Positions 33,750 through 46,582 of a DNA stretch of 64,000 nucleotides are shown in pieces. Origin of the DNA: Gammaproteobacteria bacterium (GTDB taxonomy: Bacteria > Pseudomonadota > Gammaproteobacteria > Xanthomonadales > SZUA-36); the NCBI GenBank assembly GCA_024279945.1, contig JAJRRA010000033.1, positions 1 to 64,000 on the forward strand. The letters run 5' to 3'. Under the pieces are notes generated by a model. That model had not been told where the DNA came from and ran no database searches. It saw only the letters and a list, made by a program, of their open reading frames with translations. Every line of letters starts with the position of its first letter. The stretch's first letter is position 1. Made by a program: the position numbers and the translations under genes.

Positions 33750-36043
33750 CAGTCGGTCGCTGCCGGTAAAGCCTTCTGCTTTTCCTTTTTTGCCGAAACT
33801 GTCAGTTTGAGTTCTGTGCCCTGATCTTCGGGGCTGTCAACCAATACCTCACCACCGTTCGCCAGATCTCCGAACAGCAGGTCATCGGCTAATGGCCGCT
33901 TGATCTGATCCTGAATCACGCGCTTCATTGGCCGTGCACCCATGCCGGGATCGAAACCCTTCTCGGCCAGCCACTCCCTGGCAGCAGAAGTCACCGTGAC
34001 ATCCACGTCCTTCAGAGCCAACTGTTCTTCGAGTTCGAGGATGAATTTATCGACAACCATGAGCACCACCGGCATATCCAGAGCCTTGAAGCTGATGATG
34101 GCATCCAGGCGATTGCGGAACTCCGGTGAGAATGTTCTGCGGATAACTTCCATCGTATCCGAAGAATGATCCTGCTTGGTAAAACCAATGCTACGGCGTG
34201 CGCTCTGCCGGGCGCCGGCGTTGGTTGTCATAACCAGAATGACGTTGCGGAAATCAGCTTCGCGGCCATTGGCGTCGGTCAGTTTACCGTGATCCATTAC
34301 CTGCAGCAGAATATTGAAAATATCCGGATGCGCTTTCTCAATTTCGTCCAGCAGCAATACTGCGTGAGGGTTTTTAGTCACTGCCTCGGTCAACAGGCCT
34401 CCCTGGTCGAAGCCGACATAGCCGGGGGGCGCCCCGACCAGTTTTGAAACTGAATGGGCTTCCATATACTCGGACATATCAAAACGAATCAGTTCGATAC
34501 CCATGGTCAGCGCCAGTTGCCTTGTAACCTCGGTTTTTCCGACCCCGGTCGGGCCTGAAAAAAGGAAAGAACCAATCGGTTTTTCATCATCACCCAGGCC
34601 GGCCCGGGTCATCTTGATGGCAGCGGACAGCGCAGTGATCGCCTCGTCCTGACCGAACACAACCAGCTTGAGGTCGCGTTCCAGGTTTTTAAGCGCATCC
34701 CGATCAGATCGCGACACCTGCTTGGCGGGAATCCGCGCCATGTGGGCAACAATCAATTCGATATCGTGTTCGTCGAGCAACTCCTTGCGTTCATCTTCGG
34801 GCGCTAACCTCTGCCGCGCACCGGCCTCATCAATCACATCAATAGCCTTGTCCGGCAAATAGCGGTCGTTGATATGCCGCGCGGAAAGCTCGACTGCAGT
34901 GGCCAGCGCCTCGTTCGAGTATTTGACGTGATGGTGATCTTCGAAACGGGATTTCAGACCGTGAAGAATCTTGATCGTTTCACCGATACTGGGTTCCGGG
35001 ATATCAATTTTCTGGAAGCGCCTCGCCAGCGCCCGGTCTTTCTCGAAAACACCGCGAAATTCCTGAAAAGTCGTGGACCCAATGCAACGCAGTTCGCCTG
35101 AAGCCAACATGGGTTTGATCAGGTTTGATGCATCCATCACACCACCTGAAGCTGCACCTGCGCCAATAATGGTATGGATCTCGTCAATAAACAGGATGGA
35201 ATCCGCCTCCTCCATCAGTTCTTTGATGACTGCCTTGAGCCGCTTTTCGAAATCACCCCGATACTTGGTTCCGGCCAGCAGTGATCCCAGATCGAGAGCA
35301 TAAATAGTGGCATCATGCAGAATTTCAGGAACTTCTTTTTTGACGATGCGCAATGCCAAACCCTCTGCCATGGCCGTCTTGCCTACACCGGCTTCACCGA
35401 CATACAGGGGATTGTTCTTACGGCGCCTGCACAATACCTGCACCGTGCGTGCGACTTCCTTTTCACGCCCGATCAAGGGATCGATCTGATCATCCCGGGC
35501 GCGTTGGTTGAGGTTGCTGGTGAACTGCTCCAGCGCACTGGATTTCTGCTCAACTCCCTCTTCTTCAGCTTCCAGAACCGATCCATCGCTTCGATCCGAC
35601 AGATCACCCTCGACTTTACTGATACCGTGGGAAATGTAGTTGACCACATCCAGACGGGTCACATCATGCCGGTTCAGCAGGTAATTGGCGTAAGAATCTT
35701 TTTCGCTGAAAATCGCAACCAGCACATTGGCCCCGAGTACTTCTTCCTTCCCGGCAGACTGAACATGGTACAAAGCGCGCTGCAATACCCGCTGAAATCC
35801 AATGGTCGGTTGCGTGTCTCTGCTGTCTTCACCTGACAACAAGGGAACGGTATCTTCGAGAACTTTGAGAATTTCCTTTTCGAGGGTGGTGATATCCACA
35901 TCACAAGCACTGAGAATGCCCAGGGCCGAAGCGTTATCGAGTAACGCCAGCAGCATGTGTTCCACGGTAAGGAATTCGTGCCGTCGTTCACGGGCTTCCT
36001 GGTAGGCCTGGCTGATGGACAGTTCAAGTTCCTTGCTGAACAC
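33749..36043 (-). CDS. clpA: ATP-dependent Clp protease ATPase subunit ClpA
   Basis: 764 residues. Unfolds substrates and feeds them to ClpP. N-terminal Clp_N repeats (about 1-145), first AAA+ domain with GEAGVGKTA and [10 protein letters not shown], second AAA+ domain with [10 protein letters not shown] and [20 protein letters not shown], and a C-terminal D2-small domain with [14 protein letters not shown]. An acidic linker follows the N domain. It lacks a ClpB-type middle coil, which separates it from ClpB. It is transcribed after clpS, 83 bases apart, its adaptor. Confidence 0.97.
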   Translation of the reverse strand: MFSKELELSISQAYQEARERRHEFLTVEHMLLALLDNASALGILSACDVDITTLEKEILKVLEDTVPLLSGEDSRDTQPTIGFQRVLQRALYHVQSAGKEEVLGANVLVAIFSEKDSYANYLLNRHDVTRLDVVNYISHGISKVEGDLSDRSDGSVLEAEEEGVEQKSSALEQFTSNLNQRARDDQIDPLIGREKEVARTVQVLCRRRKNNPLYVGEAGVGKTAMAEGLALRIVKKEVPEILHDATIYALDLGSLLAGTKYRGDFEKRLKAVIKELMEEADSILFIDEIHTIIGAGAASGGVMDASNLIKPMLASGELRCIGSTTFQEFRGVFEKDRALARRFQKIDIPEPSIGETIKILHGLKSRFEDHHHVKYSNEALATAVELSARHINDRYLPDKAIDVIDEAGARQRLAPEDERKELLDEHDIELIVAHMARIPAKQVSRSDRDALKNLERDLKLVVFGQDEAITALSAAIKMTRAGLGDDEKPIGSFLFSGPTGVGKTEVTRQLALTMGIELIRFDMSEYMEAHSVSKLVGAPPGYVGFDQGGLLTEAVTKNPHAVLLLDEIEKAHPDIFNILLQVMDHGKLTDANGREADFRNVILVMTTNAGARQSARRSIGFTKQDHSSDTMEVIRRTFSPEFRNRLDAIISFKALDMPVVLMVVDKFILELEEQLALKDVDVTVTSAAREWLAEKGFDPGMGARPMKRVIQDQIKRPLADDLLFGDLANGGEVLVDSPEDQGTELKLTVSAKKEKQKALPAATD

Positions 36044-36126
36044 GAAAAGCTCCTCTCTTCATGATTCCCAAAATTTCAATAAATCAGATATGCTCTGATT
36101 CAGACCGCATCACAGCCAACAAGGTT

Positions 36127-36447
36127 TCAGGTTTTTTCCATGATGCACTTGAGCGGATGCTCATTGCGGTGCGAAAACTCGTTAACCTGGACCACTTTGG
36201 TTTCAGCGATTTCCAGGGTGAAAACACCACACACACCTTTGCCACGCGTGTGTACATGCAGCATTACCTGGGTTGCTCGATCATGGCTCATGCCGAAAAA
36301 TACGGTCAGGATTTCAATGACGAAATCCATCGGTGTGTAATCGTCATTGAGCAGGATAACCCGGTACATGGGCGGAAGTTTGATTTCCGGCCGTGCTTCT
36401 TCCAGTGCCAGTCCCTGGTCGCGTTGTGATTCGAGATTCTGTCCCAT
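36127..36447 (-). CDS. clpS: ClpA adaptor ClpS
   Basis: 106 residues. Delivers N-end-rule substrates to ClpAP. The core MYRVILLNDDYTPMDFVIEI holds the N-degron pocket residues (N-D-D and M), followed by MLHVHTRGKGVCGVFTLEIA. The N-terminal 25 residues are the flexible arm that enters ClpA. It sits directly upstream of clpA on the same strand. Confidence 0.97.
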   Translation of the reverse strand: MGQNLESQRDQGLALEEARPEIKLPPMYRVILLNDDYTPMDFVIEILTVFFGMSHDRATQVMLHVHTRGKGVCGVFTLEIAETKVVQVNEFSHRNEHPLKCIMEKT

Positions 36448-36532
36448 GGCCTGATTTTATCGCAGATGTTTCCAATCTCCTAGTGGATCCTCAGTACTTT
36501 TAGTTTTGGGGTTTGACCCCATCTTGAGATGG

Positions 36533-37660
36533 ATGAATCAGCGGACCTCAGACGCGGAGGGAATCATGGTCGGGATGTCCGGCGGGGTGGACTCATCCGT
36601 GTCGGCTTTGCTGCTCCGACAAAAGGGTCTCCCGATCGCCGGAATGTTCATGAAAAACTGGGAGGAAGACGACCGTTTCGGAAACTGTGCAGCGCATGAA
36701 GATGCCGAAGACGCTCAGGCGGTCGCAAAAAAACTGGGGATCACACTCCATTTGCGGAATTTTTCTGCCGAATACTGGGACCATGTTTTTGAGAATTTCC
36801 TGGCAGAGTACCGGGCTGGAAGAACCCCCAATCCGGACATCCTGTGTAATCGCGAAATCAAGTTTAAAACGTTTCTGGAGCATGCCAGAGCGCTGGGCGC
36901 CACCCGCATTGCAACGGGCCATTTCGTGCGCAGTGATGAGCGCGATGGAATACACCGCCTGTTGCGGGGAGTAGACGATAACAAAGACCAGAGTTATTTT
37001 CTCTATACCATCGGGCAGCGACAACTCGCCCGTACTCTCTTTCCGGTGGGGGAGTTGACCAAACCGGAAGTACGGTCAATGGCTAAAAAAGCCGGTTTGC
37101 GGGTGCATGACAAAAAGGACAGCACCGGCATCTGCTTTATTGGTGAGCGTAATTTCAAGGCATTCCTCAGCGAATACATCAGCGCCAACCCGGGAGAGAT
37201 ACAAACCATTGATGGGCGAATCATTGGCAGCCACGAAGGTTTGATGTTTCACACGCTGGGTCAGCGCCAGGGTTTGGGCATTGGCGGCGTGCGTGGCTGC
37301 CCGGATGAGCCCTGGTACGTGCTGCATAAAGATATGGAAAGCAATATTCTGTACGTTGGCCAGGGCCATGATCATCCATGGTTGCTGTCCGGCAATTTAA
37401 TTGCAACACAGCTCAGTTGGGTTTCCGGGCACGCACCTGCGCCGGGTACAAAATTGAGCGCCAGGATTCGGTACCGGCAAGCAGACCAGTCCTGCACCCT
37501 CGTTGCGGTTGATAAAAACCGCCTGGAACTCCATTTCAGTGAACAACAGCGAGCGGTGACGCCCGGACAGTCTGTTGTGCTGTATGAAGGAGAAAACTGC
37601 CTGGGCGGCGGAGTCATCGACTGGGCGGACTCACCGCCTGCCATACAGGAACAGCCGTGA
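36533..37660 (+). CDS. mnmA: tRNA-specific 2-thiouridylase
   Basis: 375 residues. Adds sulfur to U34 of tRNA-Lys, -Glu and -Gln. PP-loop [12 protein letters not shown] near residue 14; catalytic Cys pair in [13 protein letters not shown] and [10 protein letters not shown]; and the tRNA-binding [16 protein letters not shown] 36533 gives a short leader before the PP-loop; an in-frame start 9 codons upstream is possible. The GTGA overlap with hflD shows they are one operon, a common gammaproteobacterial arrangement. Confidence 0.95.
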   Translation: MNQRTSDAEGIMVGMSGGVDSSVSALLLRQKGLPIAGMFMKNWEEDDRFGNCAAHEDAEDAQAVAKKLGITLHLRNFSAEYWDHVFENFLAEYRAGRTPNPDILCNREIKFKTFLEHARALGATRIATGHFVRSDERDGIHRLLRGVDDNKDQSYFLYTIGQRQLARTLFPVGELTKPEVRSMAKKAGLRVHDKKDSTGICFIGERNFKAFLSEYISANPGEIQTIDGRIIGSHEGLMFHTLGQRQGLGIGGVRGCPDEPWYVLHKDMESNILYVGQGHDHPWLLSGNLIATQLSWVSGHAPAPGTKLSARIRYRQADQSCTLVAVDKNRLELHFSEQQRAVTPGQSVVLYEGENCLGGGVIDWADSPPAIQEQP

Positions 37661-38280
37661 CAGCAAATACTGCTAAAAACCGAACACTCGCACTGGCCGG
37701 TGTTTTTCAGGCCACCGAACTGGTTCGCCAGGCTGCCGGGCATGGCACCTGGTCCGGTTATGCAGCAAGTTCCTGTCTGGGCAGCTTGTTCAAACTGGAA
37801 AGTGAATCACTGCAGGAAATTTATGGTGGCAGGGAAAAATTGCGGCTGGGTATTGAAACCCTGTTGGCCGTTTTACAGGGGGATGAACGTTATACGGAGT
37901 CCTTGCGTTACTCGGTAGGCCTGATGCAAATTGAACGTAAATTCCAACGCTCCACCCGTTTACAGAAAAAAATTGGTGATGGTCTGGAAAAAATTGCCAC
38001 GTTGGGGGCTGAACTTGAGCAGTATGAGCGCGAGGATTTGCAGGCTCATGAAATTTCCCTGCTCTACAGCGACACCATCAGTACGCTGTCACCCCGAATT
38101 GTGGTCAACGGAAAACCCCAGTATCTGAAGACCGAGAGGACGGTAGACTGGGTCAGAACCCTGCTGCTGGCCGGGCTTCGTTCTGCAGTGTTATGGCGTC
38201 AACTGGGCGGTGGCCGCTTTGATTTGATGTTTGGGCGAAAAAAGATCATGCGCGAAGCCGAGGCCCTGTTGCTTGGCTGA
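37657..38280 (+). CDS. hflD: Lysogenisation regulator HflD homologue
   Basis: 207 residues, mostly helical. [18 protein letters not shown] near the start and a conserved [14 protein letters not shown] in the middle define the HflD family (213 residues in E. coli). In E. coli the protein sits at the membrane and affects lambda CII; its general role is unclear. GTG 37657 overlaps the mnmA stop by 4 bases. Confidence 0.93.
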   Translation: MTANTAKNRTLALAGVFQATELVRQAAGHGTWSGYAASSCLGSLFKLESESLQEIYGGREKLRLGIETLLAVLQGDERYTESLRYSVGLMQIERKFQRSTRLQKKIGDGLEKIATLGAELEQYEREDLQAHEISLLYSDTISTLSPRIVVNGKPQYLKTERTVDWVRTLLLAGLRSAVLWRQLGGGRFDLMFGRKKIMREAEALLLG

Positions 38281-38373
38281 TCGAAAGAGAAAGTCATTTC
38301 GGGCTGTGATGGCAGGCCTATTTAGGCGATAATTACTGCTTTCAGCCATCAACATAAATCAACGGAGAAAAGC

Positions 38374-41031
<2,658 letters not shown>

Positions 41032-41085
41032 TGTAAAGCCGGGGTCAGGTTGTAAAGCCGGGGTCAGGTTCCCGAACCTGACCCC
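41032..41085. repeat. Tandem 19-bp repeat with GGGGTCAGG hairpin
   Basis: TGTAAAGCCGGGGTCAGGT occurs twice in tandem (41032-41050, 41051-41069). The second copy leads into a perfect 11-bp hairpin, GGGGTCAGGTT (41060-41070) with AACCTGACCCC (41075-41085). Such GGGGTCAG hairpins are common dispersed REP-type elements in Gammaproteobacteria. It starts one base after the acnA stop. Confidence 0.85.
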
Positions 41086-41228
41086 AGTCCGGAGCGCGAA
41101 GCGGTTTCAGTCTGGTTTGACAGTCCGGAGCGCGAAGCGGTTTCAGTCTGGTTTGACAGTCCGGAGCGCGAAGCGGTTTCAGTCTGGTTTGACAGTCCGG
41201 AGCGCGAAGCGGTTTCAGTCTGGTTTGA
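41085..41228. repeat. Four tandem copies of a 36-bp unit
   Basis: Copies start at 41085, 41121, 41157 and 41193; each begins CAGTCCGGAGCGCGAAGCGG and ends TCAGTCTGGTTTGA. As far as I can read them they are identical, which points to recent expansion by slippage or unequal crossing-over. The unit carries no start codon-stop frame of interest and no spacers. Confidence 0.92.
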
Positions 41229-41303
41229 CGCCTGTTCGGTTCAGCGTTTCAGCAACGTCACCCGCTCCACCTCGCTGAACGTCACCCGCTCCACCAGTTC
41301 GGA

Positions 41304-41334
41304 GGGGTCAGAGTAAGGAACTTACTCTGACCCC
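41304..41334. repeat. GGGGTCAGAGTAAG hairpin overlapping the lhr stop
   Basis: GGGGTCAGAGTAAG (41304-41317) pairs perfectly with CTTACTCTGACCCC (41321-41334) around a 3-base loop: a 14-bp stem. The stop and the last eight codons of lhr lie within it. It is a REP-type hairpin related to the one at 41060. Confidence 0.9.
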
Positions 41335-44300
41335 GGCTGATGGGACGATAACCCGGAGTCGCCGTTCTGCTTCAACTAGTGATACATCCTTCGCACCGGG
41401 CAGAAGCTCAATTTTGCCACCCAGTAATCGTGCTACCGGCAGCCCGTTTTCCAGTAAAATCCGGTTTCCGGCCTTGGCCGGTGTTTTGACCCCGGCGGTA
41501 ATGATTCCACCCAGATTCAGGGGGTCGCTGGCATTAATGACCCGCAACTGATCGTGATCCGGCCGCCTGGCGTGACGCCGCAACAGACCCACCGCTTCGG
41601 GCAGCGCAAACTGCTCTCCGGAAAAACCATCCACAAAGCGTCCGCCGTGAACCTCGCCCCGGTCTTCCATACGGCGCAGGTATGGCAAGAGCTGACGCCA
41701 GGGCGGGAGCAGGGATTCACGCTCCAGCACCGCTCGGAAAACAATACCGTAACGGCGCAGAAGCGCCTCGCACACGACCGCAAGCAGTGCCTGTTCCGGG
41801 AAAGCTTCATGACGATCTGCGCCGGTTCGGGTGGCCGCGGCACTCCAGCGGCCGAGCATCGCGCCCGCCGCAGCCATTTTTCGCCTGCGCATCGCCTTTT
41901 GCTGTTTTCGTTTTTCGGCTTCCGGCCGGATCAGCCAGCGCAGGGGGGAAAAGGTATCGGCAGTAATCAGCCCCTGGGCGACCAGCGCAGCAATCGCCTG
42001 TTCAAACCCGGGGCGAAGCAAAGCGCATTCCTGTTCCAGGTCCGTACTGAACATAGCGCCTTTGTCTCGCAGTACCTGCAACAAACGTGCAGCCACACTT
42101 TCTGCTGTGCCGGTATCTCCCGCCTCGTTGCCCTGCCAGGCGGCGCGGTGCTTGCGGGGAACAATAGTGATCGGCGTTGCCGCCACCAGTTGGCGGGCAT
42201 CGGGCGCCTGGCCCGGCGGCCGGAACCAGGTCACGAAACCGCTGAGGAATTGCTCGTCCAGCTTTTGCGACGAATAATCAGCGCAGCGTGAAGCCAGCAG
42301 ACCCTGCTCCCAGGCAGCCACCGGGGCCGTCCAGCCTTCCAGCAGACCAAGCACCTGCTCGAGTTCACCGACCGGTGATCCCAGCCCGTGCCAGTCCAGC
42401 AGGAAACGCATGTAGGCGGCAGGCGATACCGGCCGGGCAGCCTTTCTGCGTCGCTCACGGCTGTAACGATGGATCCGGGCCAGCAGTCGTCTTTCACACC
42501 AGGTGACCCCCTGCCTGACTTTCACATCGACAACCTTTACATCGGGATTACTACTGCGCTGCGGGGGATTTATCACAATGACATAACCTTCGGTTTGCAA
42601 AACCAACAGCGCCTGCTCGATTTCTGCCATTTCCAGGCTGAAGTCTTCCACCAGCGTGACGACCTCAACAGGCCCCAGGCCGGACAGGCGCGCCCGTAAC
42701 AGCTCGACCAGCGCTTGCTGGCGGTCCAGGCTGGCCTGAAATTCAAATACGGCAGAAGGATCGGGTTGCACCCTGGCGTTTCGATGCACAGACAGGAACT
42801 CACTCAGCCGTTCGGTAGCTACCCACCAGGTCTTGCCATCGACTCCTGGAACGCAAACACAGGTGGCTCGCATATCTGTTGCAAGCGCCTTGAACCACTG
42901 ACCCCATAGAGCAGCGTCTCCGCTGGTGCCGTTACTGGAGCATCCACTGCTGAATTCAATCTGCGTGAGGAAACCCAGTTGTAATAGGCCATCGTGCAGT
43001 TCATCGGGACTGCGCGGCTGAATCCAGGCTTCCGCCCTGACCTGCTCTGTGGCACTGACGCTGATGATACTCAGGCTTGCTGCATCACCCAGGTCGTTGG
43101 CCGCATGACGAATGGCATGAGTGCGGCGATTTTCTGCATCGCCATCGTCCAGAAATGCATAGGGCCGGGCGTTGATGATCTCAGCCGATAAAGGCGAAGG
43201 CGCAGTCAGGTCCAGGCAGCTTACATTAACCGAGCCACTTTCAATCTTTTGCAGAAGGTGTTCCAGGCCCCGGATGTCCATGGTCTCGTTCAGGCAATCA
43301 TTGATGGTCTGGCGTACCAGTGGATGATCCGGGATTTCGCGTTCACCACGGATGTTTTCAAAGCAGGCAATCTGGTCGGGGAACACGACTGCCACCAGAT
43401 CCTCGGCCTGATTCCTTTGCCACTGCGGCGGCAGCTTCTGACCGTTGCGCATACGTTGAACCGCCAGGGCGATGGTTGCATTCCAGCGCCATCGAAGCTC
43501 GAACATGGGCGCATCCAGCAGCGCCTGGATCAACACATTTTTCACGCTGGAAGATTTCAGGAAAGCCGGCACATCCTGGGTTTCAAAGCTGTGTGTTTCG
43601 CCCAGCGACAGGATCAGGCTGTCCTCCAGTGCGGCGGCTTGCAGCTCAAAATTGAAATGACGGCAGAACCGTTTGCGCAGCGCCAGGCCCCAGGCGCGCA
43701 TGATTTTTGATCCCAGCGGTGCATGAATCACCAGGTGCATATCACCGCTGTCGTCAAAAAATCGTTCGAGGACAATCTGTTTTTGCGTTGGAATACAGCC
43801 CAGCGCATCCTTTACCCCCGCCATGTAGCCGACAACCTGTTCTGCAGCAATGGCCCCGATGCCCTGCTCCATCAGCCAGGCCATGGTCTCATCGATACCG
43901 GACTGCTCCAGCCTGCGCTCAAACTCGTGGCGAAGATTCGATACGGCCAGCGACAGTTCATCACTGCGTCCGGGAACCTCTCCAAACCAGAACGGGATAT
44001 TCGGCGGCTGGCCTTTGGCGTCCTCGACCAGCACCCTGCCCTGCTCGATTTTGAGTATGCGGTAACTGGTATTGCCCAACTGGAAGATATCACCGGCGAT
44101 GCTCTCGAAAGCGAAATCCTCATTCAAACTGCCAATCCGGTAGCCCTGTGGCAGCATGATGACTTCGTAATCAAAATGATCCGGGATGGCCCCGCCGTTC
44201 TGCAGCGCGGTCAGCCTGGCGTTGGGGCGTGACCGGATTTTGCCGTTAATCACATCATGGTGAAGAAAGGCAGCGCGTCTCCCCCGGCGGGTGGCATAAC

Positions 44301-45687
44301 CGGCCGATGCCATGTCGATGACCTCGTCAAAATCCTTCTGTTCCAGATTTCGATAGGGCCAGGCCGAACGCACCATCTCGTAAAGCGAGCGGGTATCCCA
44401 TTCTCCGGCACTCACCTCGGCAATGATCTGCTGCGCCAGCACATCCAGTGGCGCTGTGGGTATGTTGACCCGGTCCAGCACACCGTCGCGGACACTCAAC
44501 AACAGCGCGATGCTTTCCACCAGGTCATCCCGGCTGACGGGGAATAAGCGCCCCTTTGGAATTTCACTCACTGCATGCCCGGCACGCCCGACTCGTTGTA
44601 TGAACGCGGAGATACTGCCGGGAGAACCAATCTGGCAAACCAGGTCAATGTGACCGATATCGATACCCAGTTCCAGCGATGCCGTGGCCACCAGTGCACG
44701 CAAGCGGCCCGACTTCAGGTGCTGCTCGGCCTCTAAACGGTGGTCACGGGAAAGGCTGCCATGGTGAGCTGTGACGGCATCTTCGCCGATACGTTCGGCC
44801 AGGTGGCGCGCGAGACGTTCAGCGAGGCGGCGGGTATTGACGAAAATCAGCGTGGTACGGTGTTGCCCGATCAACGCCTCCAGATCATCGTAAATTTCCT
44901 CCCATACCTCGTTTGCCATCACCGGCATCAGCGGGGATTTCGGTAACTGCAACTGTAAATCACGCTCACGCTGATGCCCGGTATCGACGATTTCACAGGC
45001 TTTGCCGCCCGTCAGAAAGCCGGCGATCCGTTTGATGGGATTTTGTGTTGCGGACAGCCCGATCCGGCGTGGAGGTATTGACACCAGGGCATCCAGCCGA
45101 GCCAGCGAGAGGCTGAGGTGACTGCCCCGTTTGCTGCCGGCTACGGAATGTATTTCATCCACGATAACCGTTTTGACCGTACCCAGCATGCTGCGGCCGG
45201 AATCCGAAGTCAGCAGTAAATACAGGCTTTCCGGCGTTGTGACAAGAATCTGTGGTGGTTTTCGACACATGCGCTGGCGCTCACCCGGCGGGGTATCGCC
45301 GGTGCGCACGGCGGTGCGGATTCCCGATGTGCGGCCCCGATGCTCCTGCAACCAGCCGTCTATCCCTTCCAGCGGTTGTTGCAGATTCCGGTCAATGTCA
45401 TTGGAGAGTGCTTTGAGCGGCGATACATAGAGTACCTGTACCGAATCAGCCAGAGGCAGGGTTTCGCCCTCCTGCTGTTCCCCCTGCCGCTGTTCCCCTT
45501 GTTGAACCAGGTCGTTGATGGCGCACAGGAATGCAGCGAAGGTTTTACCACTTCCCGTTGGCGCGGCGATCAAAACATCCGCACCGGAATGAATGGCCTT
45601 CCAGGCACCGGCCTGGGCCGGCGTCTCGGCATCAAAAGCCGTGCTGAACCACGAGCTGACTGCGGGATGAAAGCCGGATAAACTCAT
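41308..45687 (-). CDS. lhr: Large ATP-dependent helicase Lhr
   Basis: 1459 residues, the length of long-form Lhr. Superfamily 2 helicase core in the first 450 residues: APTGSGKTFAAFL (motif I), TTPESLYLLL, VDEIHSVAG (motif II), LSATQNPI (motif III), LIFVNTRRLAERLA, and QRVGRAGHAV (motif VI). Then winged-helix and Lhr C-terminal domains. It acts on DNA or RNA-DNA duplexes in repair. It is a single gene between a repeat cluster and the polysaccharide locus. Its last eight residues (GVRVSSLL) come from the repeat hairpin and so are not native to the family. Confidence 0.95.
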   Translation of the reverse strand: MSLSGFHPAVSSWFSTAFDAETPAQAGAWKAIHSGADVLIAAPTGSGKTFAAFLCAINDLVQQGEQRQGEQQEGETLPLADSVQVLYVSPLKALSNDIDRNLQQPLEGIDGWLQEHRGRTSGIRTAVRTGDTPPGERQRMCRKPPQILVTTPESLYLLLTSDSGRSMLGTVKTVIVDEIHSVAGSKRGSHLSLSLARLDALVSIPPRRIGLSATQNPIKRIAGFLTGGKACEIVDTGHQRERDLQLQLPKSPLMPVMANEVWEEIYDDLEALIGQHRTTLIFVNTRRLAERLARHLAERIGEDAVTAHHGSLSRDHRLEAEQHLKSGRLRALVATASLELGIDIGHIDLVCQIGSPGSISAFIQRVGRAGHAVSEIPKGRLFPVSRDDLVESIALLLSVRDGVLDRVNIPTAPLDVLAQQIIAEVSAGEWDTRSLYEMVRSAWPYRNLEQKDFDEVIDMASAGYATRRGRRAAFLHHDVINGKIRSRPNARLTALQNGGAIPDHFDYEVIMLPQGYRIGSLNEDFAFESIAGDIFQLGNTSYRILKIEQGRVLVEDAKGQPPNIPFWFGEVPGRSDELSLAVSNLRHEFERRLEQSGIDETMAWLMEQGIGAIAAEQVVGYMAGVKDALGCIPTQKQIVLERFFDDSGDMHLVIHAPLGSKIMRAWGLALRKRFCRHFNFELQAAALEDSLILSLGETHSFETQDVPAFLKSSSVKNVLIQALLDAPMFELRWRWNATIALAVQRMRNGQKLPPQWQRNQAEDLVAVVFPDQIACFENIRGEREIPDHPLVRQTINDCLNETMDIRGLEHLLQKIESGSVNVSCLDLTAPSPLSAEIINARPYAFLDDGDAENRRTHAIRHAANDLGDAASLSIISVSATEQVRAEAWIQPRSPDELHDGLLQLGFLTQIEFSSGCSSNGTSGDAALWGQWFKALATDMRATCVCVPGVDGKTWWVATERLSEFLSVHRNARVQPDPSAVFEFQASLDRQQALVELLRARLSGLGPVEVVTLVEDFSLEMAEIEQALLVLQTEGYVIVINPPQRSSNPDVKVVDVKVRQGVTWCERRLLARIHRYSRERRRKAARPVSPAAYMRFLLDWHGLGSPVGELEQVLGLLEGWTAPVAAWEQGLLASRCADYSSQKLDEQFLSGFVTWFRPPGQAPDARQLVAATPITIVPRKHRAAWQGNEAGDTGTAESVAARLLQVLRDKGAMFSTDLEQECALLRPGFEQAIAALVAQGLITADTFSPLRWLIRPEAEKRKQQKAMRRRKMAAAGAMLGRWSAAATRTGADRHEAFPEQALLAVVCEALLRRYGIVFRAVLERESLLPPWRQLLPYLRRMEDRGEVHGGRFVDGFSGEQFALPEAVGLLRRHARRPDHDQLRVINASDPLNLGGIITAGVKTPAKAGNRILLENGLPVARLLGGKIELLPGAKDVSLVEAERRLRVIVPSAGVRVSSLL

Positions 45688-45949
45688 GGGGCTATCTTAC
45701 TGCAGGTTTTCTCAAAAGCCGGGAATGCAGGAATTACCCCTGCTGCACCGGTCCAGGGTAATGACTTTACCTGAAGTATCTTCGGGACATGACTGACCCG
45801 GTCGATTGGCAGCGTTCTTTACTTTTACGCGTGATATCATGACCCGATTTAGGCTTGGCCGGTAAAAATTCCGGGTTGAGCGTCAGACCACGATGAGGGT
45901 ATACCCGCTTGCATAATTTTTTGAAAATAACGAGGTACAGGGCAGGAAT

Positions 45950-46582
45950 ATGGGATTGAAAGTACTGGGTGCCGGATTTGGCCGTACCGGTACTCATAGC
46001 CTGCAATTGGCGCTTAACACCTTAGGATTCGGGCCGTGTTACCACATGTTTGAGGTAGCCAAAAACCCAGGTCATAATAAAATCTGGCTGGAAGCAATCG
46101 AGGGTAAGCCGGTAAACTGGCAGGAACTGTTCAAGGGGTATCAATCCGCAGTCGACTGGCCGGCAGCGGCTTTTGTGCCTCAGCTTTTGGATGTTTTTCC
46201 GGACGCCAGGATTATTCTGACCCTGCGCGATCCTGAGGATTGGTATCAAAGCATAAGCAAAACCATATTTTCATCTCTTGCAATCGAGGGGAAAGTTCGC
46301 GGTATGGTTAACTCATCACGCAAGAATATGGCGAGCCAGTTATTCAAGCGGGTGTTCTCCGGGCGGTACCAGGACAAGGAGCATATTCTTGAAGTATTTG
46401 GTCAACACCCTGGAAAAGTGGAAGAGTGGGTGCCCCGTGAATCACTCCTGAAATACAGAGTGACCGAAGGCTGGCAACCACTTTGTGAATTTCTTGGTGT
46501 GCCGATACCCGATCAGGCTTTTCCCCGGTCGAATGACCGGCAGAATTTTCAATCACCTCTCTCACTTCGAAAGCAGAGTTAA
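45950..46582 (+). CDS. Sulfotransferase family protein (Sulfotransfer_4 type)
   Basis: 210 residues. PAPS-binding P-loop GAGFGRTGTHSLQLAL at the N-terminus and LTLRDPEDWYQSI as the 3'-phosphate site. Its organisation is the short cytoplasmic type. It is the first gene of the plus-strand half of the polysaccharide locus, and its stop shares bases with the Wza gene start (46582), so it is part of that operon and may sulfate the polymer or a precursor. The acceptor is unknown. Confidence 0.82.
   Translation: MGLKVLGAGFGRTGTHSLQLALNTLGFGPCYHMFEVAKNPGHNKIWLEAIEGKPVNWQELFKGYQSAVDWPAAAFVPQLLDVFPDARIILTLRDPEDWYQSISKTIFSSLAIEGKVRGMVNSSRKNMASQLFKRVFSGRYQDKEHILEVFGQHPGKVEEWVPRESLLKYRVTEGWQPLCEFLGVPIPDQAFPRSNDRQNFQSPLSLRKQS

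Noticed and set aside
41085-41228. CRISPR array
   Set aside because: The 36-bp units abut without spacers, there are no cas genes, and the same applies to the 32-bp array at 32980. Both are tandem repeats.
41554-42291. A 245-codon plus-strand frame inside lhr
   Set aside because: Antisense to a well-conserved helicase domain; composition is Arg/Pro/Gln-rich and without motifs. The same holds for the other antisense frames at 43249-44232.
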